DNA of 64,000 bases, from positions 186,001-250,000 of the forward strand of contig NZ_SRHV01000006.1 of assembly GCF_004698125.1 (NCBI RefSeq), read 5' to 3'. The position numbers and the translations under genes are program-made. This document shows, piece after piece, positions 26,135 to 34,855 of this stretch. The stretch is from Halosimplex halophilum (GTDB lineage: Archaea; Halobacteriota; Halobacteria; Halobacteriales; Haloarculaceae). The first letter of the stretch is position 1; each line of letters opens with the position of its first letter. The notes under the pieces were generated by a model. That model ran no database searches and was not told the origin of the DNA. It worked only from the letters and a program-made list of their open reading frames with translations.

Positions 26135-26464
26135 TCAGTGTATGATCGGATCGGACGAGCGGTCTTTCAGCATACTGAACGTTGCAGCGAAGAGCACTAC
26201 GACAACGGGAACAATGTATACCCAGAGGACGGCTTGCCAGAAGCCGACTACTAGCAACCCACCGGCCCCGCTAACAGCAACCCGTTCGCGCTGGAAGATG
26301 ACTCCCGCCGCCCCCAGCACCGCCAGCCCGCCGAGAACGATGAAAAACACCAGTCGAGTCTGCGAGTATCCCGGTTGAACGAGATAGTATCCGAGCACAC
26401 CGAGAAAAGCCGCGACAACTACGGCTGTCGACCCGATCGCGATGGACTCTCTCGTGGCAGTCAT
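26135..26464 (-). CDS. Three- to four-helix membrane protein
   Basis: The 109-residue protein has hydrophobic helices at about 10-30, 38-58 and 66-98 with short polar loops (QPGYSQTR, QRERVAVS). It is translationally coupled to the acyl-CoA dehydrogenase gene (ATGA overlap) and lies last in a four-gene leftward operon. No family is recognised beyond haloarchaeal small membrane proteins. A role together with the two other membrane proteins of the operon is likely. Confidence 0.75.
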   Translation of the reverse strand: MTATRESIAIGSTAVVVAAFLGVLGYYLVQPGYSQTRLVFFIVLGGLAVLGAAGVIFQRERVAVSGAGGLLVVGFWQAVLWVYIVPVVVVLFAATFSMLKDRSSDPIIH

Positions 26465-27609
26465 TGCACTCCCGTCCGATCTCTCGAGAAAACCGCGTCT
26501 GCTAGTGTGTCCCTGTGGCCCTCGTTCGGGCCGCCAGCGATGGTGAGCAGTCGGGCATCCCGAAGGTACCGTTCGACGTGTCGCTCGGTCGTATAGCCGA
26601 TTCCACCGTGGAGTTGAACTGCGTCGTTGGCGTTCTCGACCGCTGCCTCTGTCGCGTGGATCTTCGCCATACTCAGTTCTCGATTCACGTCCAGACCGCT
26701 GTCCGCCCGGGCCGCAGCCCGGAGGGTCAGGAGCCGGGCCGTATCGACGCGCTCGGCCATCTTCCCGACCCGCCACCTGACGCCCTGAAAGTCGCTGATA
26801 GTCCGGGAGTGCTGTTCTCTCTGTCTCGTGAACTCGACGGTATCATCGAGGGCAGCCCGGGCGATCCCCACGGCTCGTGCTGGGACGTTCACACCGGTCG
26901 AGACGGACCGCCGATCGACGTACCCCTCGCCCTCCTCGCCGACCAACTGCTCGTCCGTCACACGGACGTTCGAGAGGGAGACTTTGACCGCCTTCGCGCT
27001 CTTCGCGCCGAGCGTTTCCCACACGTTCTCGACCTCGAATGCGTCGGTCGGTACGAGGAAGGCGCTAATATTTCGCGGTGCGTCCTCGTCCGGCCCGGTC
27101 TTCGCGTACGTCAATACGACGTCGGCGTCCCGGTAGTTCGTCACCCATTGCTTGTGGCCGTTCAGTACCCACTCGTCGCCATCACGCTGGGCCGTCGTTT
27201 CCATCGCGAGTTTGTCGCTCCCGGCGTTCGCTTCGCTCAATCCGAGGACGCCGACCATGTCGTAGGAGGCCATCTCGGGGAGATACCGCTCACGCTGCGG
27301 CTCACTCCCGTGCTCAGCGATGATCGATGCGACGCCGAGGTGAAGTGCAACTGTGCTCGCAACCGACATCAGCGCCGCCGCGAGTTCCTCGGTCATCACC
27401 ACCAACTCGACCAGACCTTCCCCTCGCCCCCCGTACTCTTCCGGGAGCGTCAGACCCGTGAGCCGGCGCTCACCGAGTTCAGCGAGGATGTCCGCCGGGT
27501 AGGCCTCGCGACGGTCCAGGTCGATCGCCTGTGGCCTGATCTCCTCCTGTGCGATCGTCCGGACCTCGTCCCGAAGGTCACGCTGTGTGTCCGTCAATTC
27601 GAAATTCAT
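26461..27609 (-). CDS. Acyl-CoA dehydrogenase family flavoprotein, unusual active-site loop
   Basis: The 382-residue length and motifs fit the family: VLGLSEANAGSDKLAMETTA (FAD/acyl site), the beta domain with KQWVTNYRDADVVLTYAKTG, REQHSRTISDFQGVRW, and AVQLHGGIGYTTERHVERYLRDARL near the C-terminus. The catalytic base normally lies in an EGT-type loop right after this; here the loop reads TIAGGPNEGHRD, with Gly in place of the expected Glu. The alternative Glu used by isovaleryl-CoA-type enzymes is not evident either. The enzyme may use another residue or a different substrate chemistry. It is flanked by membrane proteins, with a Bat-type regulator divergent from the operon. Confidence 0.85.
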   Translation of the reverse strand: MNFELTDTQRDLRDEVRTIAQEEIRPQAIDLDRREAYPADILAELGERRLTGLTLPEEYGGRGEGLVELVVMTEELAAALMSVASTVALHLGVASIIAEHGSEPQRERYLPEMASYDMVGVLGLSEANAGSDKLAMETTAQRDGDEWVLNGHKQWVTNYRDADVVLTYAKTGPDEDAPRNISAFLVPTDAFEVENVWETLGAKSAKAVKVSLSNVRVTDEQLVGEEGEGYVDRRSVSTGVNVPARAVGIARAALDDTVEFTRQREQHSRTISDFQGVRWRVGKMAERVDTARLLTLRAAARADSGLDVNRELSMAKIHATEAAVENANDAVQLHGGIGYTTERHVERYLRDARLLTIAGGPNEGHRDTLADAVFSRDRTGVQ

Positions 27610-27648
27610 CGTAGCCACCTCTGCGGCGTGTGATCGTATCGTGGCATG

Positions 27649-28281
27649 TCAGTGATTACTTCGAGCCGCGGAGAGCGTCCTGGTGATGCGCATCTGCTGC
27701 CAGAGGAGCCAACCGCCGATGGCAACTGCGGAGAGTCCGACTACGGTGAGGCCGATCGCGTCCCAGTGTGCCATCGCCAGAGCGCAGGACAGGGATTCAG
27801 TCGCACAGGCGCCGAACAGTTCCTGTCTGAACGCACCAGTGTACACGAACCCGATTCCAGCGACCGTGACGACCCCACCAATTAGCGTCCGCACGACCCG
27901 ATTCTGTCTCGTCGGTGGATCGGCGATGATCGCGTCTCGAACGCCCGAACGAGAGCCACCCAGATGACTGGAGATGGCAGCGCCGATCATCAGGAGCGCC
28001 CCTGGGGCGATGAGGAACCCGATCGACAGCAGGCCGAGTATCGCGAGCCCGGTCAAGAGGGCCGCAGCGAGCCAGACGAGCGGCGTTCGGTTCGTCCAAG
28101 CACCCAGGACTCCGATCGCGGCGAAGAGAACACTACTGAGGACGATGCCGCTGAAGAACACGTCACTAAGCGGCGACGGAATCAAGAGGATACCGCTCGC
28201 GACAACAGTGGCGCCGAGAGCGAGGCTGCTCAGACCCCGGCTGACAGTGAGCCACTGGGTGCGCTGGTCTGACGCGCTCAT
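27649..28281 (-). CDS. Multi-helix haloarchaeal membrane protein
   Basis: A 210-residue protein with about six hydrophobic helices, beginning after residue 15 (LSSLALGATVVASGILLIP) and ending before the polar tail at 195. A short extracytoplasmic loop holds two cysteines (ELFGACATESLSCAL) that could form a disulfide. No family is recognised. It is in the middle of the operon running from 28646 to 26135, 39 bases ahead of the acyl-CoA dehydrogenase. Confidence 0.75.
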   Translation of the reverse strand: MSASDQRTQWLTVSRGLSSLALGATVVASGILLIPSPLSDVFFSGIVLSSVLFAAIGVLGAWTNRTPLVWLAAALLTGLAILGLLSIGFLIAPGALLMIGAAISSHLGGSRSGVRDAIIADPPTRQNRVVRTLIGGVVTVAGIGFVYTGAFRQELFGACATESLSCALAMAHWDAIGLTVVGLSAVAIGGWLLWQQMRITRTLSAARSNH

Positions 28282-28388
28282 CGGTGGTTTGGACGGGCAC
28301 TGGTTCTCGCACCGGTTCGAGATGTTCGATCGCTCAATCGGGGCCTACGACCGTCAGTATTGCGGCGAGGGGGAGGTGCTCTCATCGC

Positions 28389-28646
28389 TCAATCGAGGGC
28401 AGCTACCAGCAATCCGGCTCCGCCCATCGCGAACCCCGGGAGCATGGCGAGCAATCCGATAGTGAGCTGTTCGTAGCCGGTCTCGGGCGGCCCGAGTACG
28501 AGGAAGTAGTACGTCAATCCAGCGGGGATCACGAGCAGCGAAATAAACACGGCGCTGAGTACCCCCGCCCGCCAACTCGGCCGTACGGCGTCGCGCTCTG
28601 GCGAGGTCGGTTCGGTGGTCTGGACGTCGGTACCGGTTCGTGACAT
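28389..28646 (-). CDS. Small two-helix membrane protein
   Basis: The 85-residue product has a polar start (MSRTGTDVQTTEPTSPERD) and two hydrophobic helices (WRAGVLSAVFISLLVIPAGL and LTIGLLAMLPGFAMGGAGLL) around a tyrosine-rich loop. It is the first gene of the leftward operon with the acyl-CoA dehydrogenase and faces the divergent regulator at 28782 across a 135-base promoter region. Function unknown. Confidence 0.72.
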   Translation of the reverse strand: MSRTGTDVQTTEPTSPERDAVRPSWRAGVLSAVFISLLVIPAGLTYYFLVLGPPETGYEQLTIGLLAMLPGFAMGGAGLLVAALD

Positions 28647-28781
28647 AGGTATTGACAGGCGGCATGGCGGCAAGCCGGTTCTGCCCCACATTTCCCTCCC
28701 ATTTATACCAGACCTGGACGACGGATCTACCGTGTGTAGTCCGTTGACAGGCCCCACTTCCGCTGCCAGGCAGCCCTCATA

Positions 28782-29438
28782 ATGAAGCGGACCCGGATTA
28801 CGATCCATCCCGAGGAATCCGAGCTACCGCAGACGTTCGACGACGTGACGGAAGCCGATGACCAACCTGTCCAGGTCGAGGTGATCAACTGGAACGTAAC
28901 GACAACGCCGGTGGCGTTCTTGCTCCGTCTCTCCGGCGACGTCGACCGGTTCGAAACCGCACTCGAAAACGACGACGCCATCACAGAATACGAACTGCTC
29001 CGAGAATCTGAGCGCGAGAGCTATTGCTTCGTGTCCGGTATTGGGACCTCCGATGCCCGTGCTCTCTGGGAAAACTTCAAGCGCGGGAGTCTGATGACGG
29101 TACCCCCGGCGACGTGGAACGCCGACGGGAGCTATACGTTCACGCTCGTGGGTCGTGAGTCCGATATCCAGACGGCTATCGAACGCGTCCCGCCAACGGT
29201 TCGGGTCGAGATCGAGTCGGTCGGCGGCACGCAGGTCAGCGCCGAACAAATTCGCCATCGTCTGACCGAGCGGCAACGCACTGCGGTGCAGGCTGGCCTC
29301 GAACTCGGGTATTACAGCACGCCCCGCGAGGCGACAACTGAGGACATTGCAGACGTGTTAGACTGTGGAGTATCGACCGCAGCTGAGCACCTCCGAAAGG
29401 CCGAATCGAAACTCGTTCAGGGTCTATTCAGGGACTGA
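28782..29438 (+). CDS. Bat-type HTH_10 transcription regulator
   Basis: The 218-residue protein has a sensor-like N-terminal domain of about 150 residues and the bacterio-opsin-activator HTH at the end: LTERQRTAVQAGLELGYYST, PREATTEDIADVLDCGVSTA, AEHLRKAESKLVQGLF. Members regulate adjacent genes in haloarchaea in response to redox, light or metabolites. Its position, divergent from the acyl-CoA dehydrogenase/membrane operon, makes that operon the likely target. The sensor domain here has no recognisable PAS or GAF motif. Confidence 0.88.
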   Translation: MKRTRITIHPEESELPQTFDDVTEADDQPVQVEVINWNVTTTPVAFLLRLSGDVDRFETALENDDAITEYELLRESERESYCFVSGIGTSDARALWENFKRGSLMTVPPATWNADGSYTFTLVGRESDIQTAIERVPPTVRVEIESVGGTQVSAEQIRHRLTERQRTAVQAGLELGYYSTPREATTEDIADVLDCGVSTAAEHLRKAESKLVQGLFRD

Positions 29439-29823
29439 GATGAATGTCAGGAACCGTATCGATGGCCCGAGGCGTTCTTTCGGTAGTGTTGCCTATTCGT
29501 TTGAACGACAGCCGGCGATGACCGACGTTACCCTCGCTGCGGTGACTAGACCACCATCGAGTCATACGCAGGTCACCGTACCACCGAATTCAGCTAGTCT
29601 TCTGGTGAAACAACCACCGAGTGAATAGCCCCACGACACCCGCAGAAATGGCAGCGCGGTCCGAATTGGACAGCCACCAGACGCGTTCAGGAAATGGATC
29701 CGGAAGCCAGAAGCACGCCGCCGATCCGACGGTTCCGGCCGCAAGCCCCCGACGCTAACCGTTCTCCAGAACTCCGGAAGCGACACGCGAGCCCTTACCG
29801 AGTGGTCCCGGCAACGATCGGGT
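29439..29823. other. Intergenic region before the polymerase operon
   Basis: About 385 bases without a credible gene. It contains CCGGAAGC (near 29703 and 29775) and, at the start of the next gene, ACCGGAAACGACG (about 29835). These echo the CCGGAAAGCGACG-type boxes upstream of the orc1/cdc6 gene at 24911. They may be diverged copies, but the match is short. Confidence 0.4.
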
Positions 29824-30762
29824 ATGCCAGAGACCACCGGAAACGACGCGCCACGGCGCCGGTCAAAAACCCCGACGCGACCGGCCCAGCACAATCAGTC
29901 GACCGTCGCCGGCGCGCCCGACCAGCGTGTCGACGGCCTGCTCCCCGCGCTCGATCCCGGCCTGACGCTCCTTGATATCGAGGCCGACCGCAACGTCCCG
30001 GTCGTCCACGCGCTGGTCTGTGACCACCTGCTCGACGCAGACGGTCCCGCCTTCTGGGTCGACGCGCAGGGCTACGCGACGACGGCGACGTTAACCCAGA
30101 TCGCGCCGAGTCGATGCCTCCTCGACCGCATCCACGTCGCCCGCGGCTTCACCGCCTACCAGCATTTCAGCGCGCTCGCGGACCTGCCCGCCGCAGTCAA
30201 CGCCCACGTCAAAGCGACGGCGACTACCGATGCGTTCCGCCAAGACGACGCGACCACCGACGGCACGGACGCCCAGCCGACGCCCGGGCTCGTTGTCGCC
30301 CCCGCCGTCGATGCGCTCTACCGGGCCGACGACACGCTGTGTGACGCCCAGACACGCCGACTACTCGCCCGAAGCCTCGCCCGCCTCCGCCAGTACGCCG
30401 ACGCCTACGACGTGCCCGTCCTCTGCACTCGAACGAAGCAGGACGGCCTGACCGACCCGGTCGAGGCGGCCGCGACCCACCGCTACACGTGCGAGGCGAC
30501 GCGGATGGGCCCACGAATTACCGGCGAGGACTTCGAACCCCAGTGGTACCCCGTCGCCGGTGGCGACGCCTATCAGACGACGCTGGCCTACTGGGCGGAC
30601 CTGCTGGCCGCCCGCGCCGAGGGGGCCGGGTGCCAGCCCGCCACCCCGACGGGCCCGTCGCTGGACGCCGACACGGACGACGGGGTTACGACTGCACCAA
30701 CCCGCCAACCGGGCGCCCCGCTGCTGGACACGTGGGCCGGCCAGCCCGGCCGGGGGTACTGA
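29824..30762 (+). CDS. RecA-like protein without a P-loop, polymerase-linked
   Basis: The 312-residue protein has a core with RecA/RadA-like strand spacing (AFWVDAQGYATTATLTQI, then LVVAPAVDALYRADDTL, then DVPVLCTRTKQDGL) but no GxxxxGKT motif, so it should not hydrolyse ATP in the usual way. I recognise it as the companion that precedes plasmid-type family-B polymerases in haloarchaea; the exact family name escapes me. It starts a three-gene operon with a 97-residue protein and PolB (spacings 2 and 5 bases). A DNA-binding or recombination-accessory role is inferred. Confidence 0.7.
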   Translation: MPETTGNDAPRRRSKTPTRPAQHNQSTVAGAPDQRVDGLLPALDPGLTLLDIEADRNVPVVHALVCDHLLDADGPAFWVDAQGYATTATLTQIAPSRCLLDRIHVARGFTAYQHFSALADLPAAVNAHVKATATTDAFRQDDATTDGTDAQPTPGLVVAPAVDALYRADDTLCDAQTRRLLARSLARLRQYADAYDVPVLCTRTKQDGLTDPVEAAATHRYTCEATRMGPRITGEDFEPQWYPVAGGDAYQTTLAYWADLLAARAEGAGCQPATPTGPSLDADTDDGVTTAPTRQPGAPLLDTWAGQPGRGY

Positions 30763-30764
30763 GG

Positions 30765-31058
30765 ATGGGTCGCACCAACCCGACCTTCCGCGACACGCTC
30801 ACCGCGCTCGAAACCCGCTGGGACGACTACCGCCGTGCCCTGCGCCGGGGCGACCAGCCGTACTTCGACCAGCTGTTCACCCACGCTCGCGAGCACGCCG
30901 ACGCAAGCGGCCTGTTGAACCACCGGGAGCCGATGTATCCCGTGCTCGTGAGCATCGCGCTCGAACAGCAACGAGCGATCAATACCCTCCGATCGCGGGT
31001 CGAGACGCTCGAAGCACGCGTCGAATCAGTCCCCGACGACCCCGAAGAGGCTCACTGA
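30765..31058 (+). CDS. Small helical protein of the polymerase operon
   Basis: A 97-residue, charge-rich helical protein; the middle holds FRDTLTALETRWDDYRRAL and the C-terminus is a likely coiled coil (LEQQRAINTLRSRVETLEAR). It lies between the RecA-like gene (2-base gap) and PolB (5-base gap). The family is conserved next to such polymerases in haloarchaeal plasmids and provirus-like regions. A role as a polymerase or clamp accessory is inferred only from place. Confidence 0.72.
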   Translation: MGRTNPTFRDTLTALETRWDDYRRALRRGDQPYFDQLFTHAREHADASGLLNHREPMYPVLVSIALEQQRAINTLRSRVETLEARVESVPDDPEEAH

Positions 31059-31063
31059 CTGCA

Positions 31064-32722
31064 ATGCCGTTCACGATCGACTTCCTCGACGACGGGCGCG
31101 TCCTCGAATGGACGGTCACCGACGACGGCGCCGAACCCACGGTCGTCGACCACTACACGCCCCGCTTTTTCGTCGGGCCTCGCGATCCCGAGGCCGATAT
31201 CGACCTCGCACGCCTCCGCCAGTGCTACGAGCGCCACCCGGCCGTGGCTGGCGTCGAAGTCGTCGAGCGACGCCCCGGCTTCCGGCGCGACCCCGAACGC
31301 CTGCTCGCCGTCGACGCCACCCACATCGACCGCGTGGCGTCGCTCGCCCGGCAAGCCCGCCGGCTCGACGCCTACCCCGTGGGCGAACTGGCCTGCTACA
31401 ACGTCGATTTCACCCGCGAGTTCCGCTACTGTCTCGAACGCGGGGTCGACCCGACGCCCACCGGGGACCTGACGACGCTCTCGCTGTCGGTTCCGTTCAC
31501 GGAGACGGCCGGCGACACGTACGAGACGCTGACCGTCGCCGGCGACACCGTCACCGGCAGCCCGGCGACGATCCTCGACGCTGTGGCGACCGCCGTCGAA
31601 GCACGAGACCCCGATGTACTCGTCTGCTCAACCGCCGATATCGTGCCGACGCTCTACGGCATGGCTGCCCGGGCCGACATCGAGGAGTTCACGCTGAGCC
31701 GCTGGCCAGATGTGGACTCCCAGCAACTCGCCGGGCAGTCGACCTACACGAGTTACGGCCGGGTGGGCCACTCGCCGGCGCGGTACAACGTCCCCGGGCG
31801 AGCGATCATCGACGAGTCGGCCACGTTCCTGTACGACGAGACCAACCTCGCCGGCGTCGTCGACCTGGTCGAGCGCTCGCACAAGCCCGTCCAGGAACTC
31901 GCCTGGGCGTCGATCGGCACCGTCCTCACCGCGATCCAGGTACGCGAGGCGACCGCCCGCGGTGTGCTCGTCCCGTGGAACTCCTGGCGCCACGAGCTGT
32001 TCAAGCCGATGGACACGCTGCACGACGCCGACCGCGGCGGGTTCATCTTCGCCCCCGATACGGGGGTCCACGAGGATGTCCACGAACTGGACTTCTCCAG
32101 TCTCTATCCGAACATCATCTGCACGCGGAATGTCTCGCCGGACGTGATCCGGTGTGACTGCCATCGTGACCGCGCGGACGTGCCCGGCCTCGACTACGCG
32201 ATCTGTGACGAGCGGGGGTATCTCGTCGACGTCCTCGAACCGATCATCGAGGACCGCGACGCGATCAAGGCGGCCATCCGCGAGGAGCGTGCAGCCGACG
32301 ACCCCGACGAGGACCGATTGGCCGCCCTCGAAGGTCGCTCGGACGCGCTGAAGTGGATCTTGGTCGCCTGTTTCGGCTACCAGGGCTTCGCGAACGCCAA
32401 GTTCGGCCGGATCGAGTGCCACGAGGCGATCAACGCCTTCGCCCGGGAGATCCTGCTGGACGCCAAACAGCGACTGGAGGCCGGAGGCTGCGAGGTCGTC
32501 CACGGCATCGTCGATTCGATCTGGGTGACGCCGGCACCCGATGTCCCACTCGGCGACCAGACCGACCTCGACACGCTTGCGGCCGACATCACCATCGAGT
32601 GCGCCCAGTGTGGAAAGCCGATCACCGGGGACGGGATCTCGGTGACGGTCGAGGAGCGACGATACTATCCCTGCTGTTCGTCGTGCGAGTCGATGTTCAA
32701 AGAAGAGTACGAGACATTATAG
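31064..32722 (+). CDS. Family-B DNA polymerase truncated after motif C, with TRASH-like zinc tail
   Basis: Residues 1-510 are a haloarchaeal plasmid-type family-B polymerase: motif A ELDFSSLYPNII near 340, motif B ILVACFGYQGFANAKFG near 430, and motif C HGIVDSIWV near 480. Relatives run on for about 200 further residues forming the thumb. Here the homology ends at TLAADITIE and the last 42 residues read CAQCGKPITGDGISV then YYPCCSSCESMFKEEY, the TRASH/YHS-like treble-clef pattern of metal-sensing proteins. So the gene looks like a fusion made by recombination. Without a thumb, processive synthesis is unlikely, though the reading frame is clean. Confidence 0.85.
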   Translation: MPFTIDFLDDGRVLEWTVTDDGAEPTVVDHYTPRFFVGPRDPEADIDLARLRQCYERHPAVAGVEVVERRPGFRRDPERLLAVDATHIDRVASLARQARRLDAYPVGELACYNVDFTREFRYCLERGVDPTPTGDLTTLSLSVPFTETAGDTYETLTVAGDTVTGSPATILDAVATAVEARDPDVLVCSTADIVPTLYGMAARADIEEFTLSRWPDVDSQQLAGQSTYTSYGRVGHSPARYNVPGRAIIDESATFLYDETNLAGVVDLVERSHKPVQELAWASIGTVLTAIQVREATARGVLVPWNSWRHELFKPMDTLHDADRGGFIFAPDTGVHEDVHELDFSSLYPNIICTRNVSPDVIRCDCHRDRADVPGLDYAICDERGYLVDVLEPIIEDRDAIKAAIREERAADDPDEDRLAALEGRSDALKWILVACFGYQGFANAKFGRIECHEAINAFAREILLDAKQRLEAGGCEVVHGIVDSIWVTPAPDVPLGDQTDLDTLAADITIECAQCGKPITGDGISVTVEERRYYPCCSSCESMFKEEYETL

Positions 32723-32758
32723 GCGGTAGCTGGCGAAGCCTGAATTACGTGGGCAAGC

Positions 32759-33070
32759 TCACTCGATTTCGGTGACATCTGTCGTTTCCATGGCATCGTC
32801 ATGTTGCTCGCGAGTCACCCGGAGGCGGATTCCCTCGTCTCTGTCCGAGGCTTCGACGACGTTCACGACTTCTGGGGTGGCTTCGGGATCGAGTATCGTC
32901 ACACGGTCGTCCTCAGTGACGATTCCGTATCCACTCTCGATACAGTGACCCATGAGTGCACAGTCGCGGGTGTGGACCCTCGCGTTCTCCAATAGCTCGT
33001 CTCGCGCGTTCTTTCGGATGCAGCCAACGTCCATGACGTAGCCCTCGACCGTCTCTGTGTCGGTACTCAT
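32759..33070 (-). CDS. Small Cys/His protein (MDxxC...HxxxCALMGHC type)
   Basis: The 103-residue protein has a conserved-looking core: GYVMDVGCIRK, then VHTRDCALMGHCIESGYGIV, then DRVTILDPEATPEVVNVV. The pattern of one Cys, then His-Cys-His-Cys, then a Gly-x-Gly-hydrophobic strand is seen in small bacterial secreted or periplasmic proteins of unknown role that open with a D-x-x-C motif. No signal peptide is visible here. Metal binding is plausible. It lies alone between the truncated polymerase and the TnpB element. Confidence 0.65.
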   Translation of the reverse strand: MSTDTETVEGYVMDVGCIRKNARDELLENARVHTRDCALMGHCIESGYGIVTEDDRVTILDPEATPEVVNVVEASDRDEGIRLRVTREQHDDAMETTDVTEIE

Positions 33071-33161
33071 AGCAAGCGTAGTACGAGTCTGACACGGAAG
33101 TGGCTTGGCGCAATCCTGTTGCGTTTAGTTTCCACAAACTATCTGCTACCAGCGAGAGAAT

Positions 33162-33179
33162 CCCGGCCTGCAGGCCGGG
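33162..33179. repeat. 18-base perfect palindrome at TnpB left end
   Basis: CCCGGCCTG meets CAGGCCGGG with no spacer, flanked by GAAT on the left and CGTGAATC on the right. Subterminal palindromes of this kind mark IS200/IS605 element ends. Confidence 0.7.
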
Positions 33180-33296
33180 CGTGAATCGCGTACGCTCTGA
33201 TACAACGGACCCGGGTGACAGCCAGGTCGGATATTCTCCGTTCACTTTCACTCTGGTAGGCGATAACTTATCAGCCTCACCTCCAATAGACTCTGT

Positions 33297-34550
33297 ATGG
33301 CGAATCGGGTCACTCGCACCTACGTTGCGTCCATTCGCAACCACCGGCAGGTGCGTAACGATCTCGATTTGCTCGGGTTCGCAGCCTCGAAACTCTGGAA
33401 TATCGCCCGGTGGACGTGTGACCGCATCTGGCACGAAACCGGGACGATACCAGACCACGGTGTTCTCAAAGCGTACCTCAAGAGTCACGAACGCTACGCG
33501 GATTTGAACGCACAATCCAGTCAGGCAATTCTCGAAGAATTGGCTGAGGCGTTCGACTCGTGGTACGCACTCCGTGGAAACGGTGACGAAAACGCGAACC
33601 CGCCCGGCTACCGCAAGCACGGCGACGACCACCCGCGCTCGACAGTCACGTTCAAAGAGGACGGGTTCAAGCACGACTCCGACCACAACCGGATTCGACT
33701 CTCGAAGGGTCGAAACCTGAAAGATGGACGGCGAGACTTCATCCTCTGTGAGTACGCCGCTGACCCGGATGTGACCGTCCAGAACGTCCAGCAGGTCCGG
33801 GCGGTCTGGACCGGCACCGAATGGGAGCTGCACATCGTCTGCAATGTCGAGGTTGACAACCCGGACCCACCCGGTGACCGAGTAGCAGGTATCGACCTCG
33901 GCATCTGCAACTTCGCCGCCGTTGCAGTTGGCGACGACGCGTTACTGTATCCCGGTGGCGCGCTCAAAGAGGATGAGTACTACTTCCAGAAGGAGCGAGC
34001 GAAGTGCGACGACAGTTCCTCCCGACGAGCACACCGACTGGACCGGAAGCGCGACGAGCGCCGGACACACTTCTTTCACGCTGTCTCGAAGGACATCGTA
34101 ACTGAGTGTGCCGCCCGAAACGTCGGGACGATCGCCGTGGGCGACCTGACTGGTATCCGTGAGGGCGCCGATTGGGGCGATCACGGCAACCTTGACCTGC
34201 ATGGATGGGCGTTCGACAGGTTCACGGAGATGTTGGAATACAAAGCCGCTGAACGCGGTATCAGCGTTGAGCGTGTAGATGAGCGTGAGACGTCCAAATC
34301 CTGTGGGTCGTGTGGGACCACCGACGACAGCCAGCGCGTCGAGCGCGGACTGTACGTCTGTGAGGCGTGTGGACTGGTCGCCAACGCCGACGTGAACGGA
34401 GCCGAGAACATCCGGCAGAAGGTACTCCCGACTCTCGCCTGTGACGGGGGAGATAGGGATACCGGCTGGATGGCACAGCCAGCGGTGCGCCTGTTCGACA
34501 AATCCACGGGGCGAGTAGCCCCACAAGAACAGGTGACCCGCGAACCATAA
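33297..34550 (+). CDS. tnpB: TnpB (IS605 OrfB family RNA-guided nuclease), RuvC-II Glu replaced
   Basis: The 417-residue protein has the OrfB layout: N-terminal helical wedge, RuvC-I Asp in VAGIDLGICNF near residue 201, the RuvC-II region TIAVGDLTGIREG near 280, a four-cysteine zinc ribbon CGSCG...CEACG near 340-365, and RuvC-III Asp in ANADVNGAENI near 365. In typical TnpB the RuvC-II site is an E-D/N-L triad; here it is GDL, so the glutamate is missing at the standard place. Some lineages carry a rearranged Glu, so activity is not excluded. Upstream SWIM and polymerase genes are unrelated to it. Confidence 0.92.
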   Translation: MANRVTRTYVASIRNHRQVRNDLDLLGFAASKLWNIARWTCDRIWHETGTIPDHGVLKAYLKSHERYADLNAQSSQAILEELAEAFDSWYALRGNGDENANPPGYRKHGDDHPRSTVTFKEDGFKHDSDHNRIRLSKGRNLKDGRRDFILCEYAADPDVTVQNVQQVRAVWTGTEWELHIVCNVEVDNPDPPGDRVAGIDLGICNFAAVAVGDDALLYPGGALKEDEYYFQKERAKCDDSSSRRAHRLDRKRDERRTHFFHAVSKDIVTECAARNVGTIAVGDLTGIREGADWGDHGNLDLHGWAFDRFTEMLEYKAAERGISVERVDERETSKSCGSCGTTDDSQRVERGLYVCEACGLVANADVNGAENIRQKVLPTLACDGGDRDTGWMAQPAVRLFDKSTGRVAPQEQVTREP

Positions 34551-34855
34551 TATCCCAACGCTTGGGAAACCGCGCCGTTCACGTGCGGAGGATGTCATCC
34601 GGAGTCCTCAAGAGAATCACCTACTCCAGACTCGTCCAGCCCTCCGGTGCGTTTTCCCAGCCATCGAAGCACGTAGTAGGGGAGGATCAACTGTAACTGG
34701 AGCGCAATGTGGGTGACTTTCCGTCTCGAGAGCGAAATAGCGGTGATGGTTGGGCTGTTCGAGTATTTAAACGTCCTCGACACAATCCGTCGGGTCGGCG
34801 TTTCAGACGCGCCGTGGTATCGATATTACGAGTGCGATTCTAGTGTATTCGGGTG

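Larger units (their letters stand above)
33150..34600 (+). mobile_element. Solo TnpB (IS1341-type IS200/IS605) element
   Basis: The unit comprises a left palindrome CCCGGCCTGCAGGCCGGG (33162-33179), the tnpB gene (33297-34550) and a right end that reads GGGAAACCGC...GTGCGGAGGATGTCATC around 34565-34600, similar to the conserved 3' ends of haloarchaeal TnpB elements. No TnpA (Y1 HUH transposase) gene is present. Exact ends cannot be fixed without an empty-site comparison. The right-end region likely overlaps the guide (reRNA) transcript. Confidence 0.75.

Noticed and set aside
33150-34600. Autonomous IS200/IS605 element
   Set aside because: No TnpA gene; the element is TnpB only and may depend on a transposase elsewhere.
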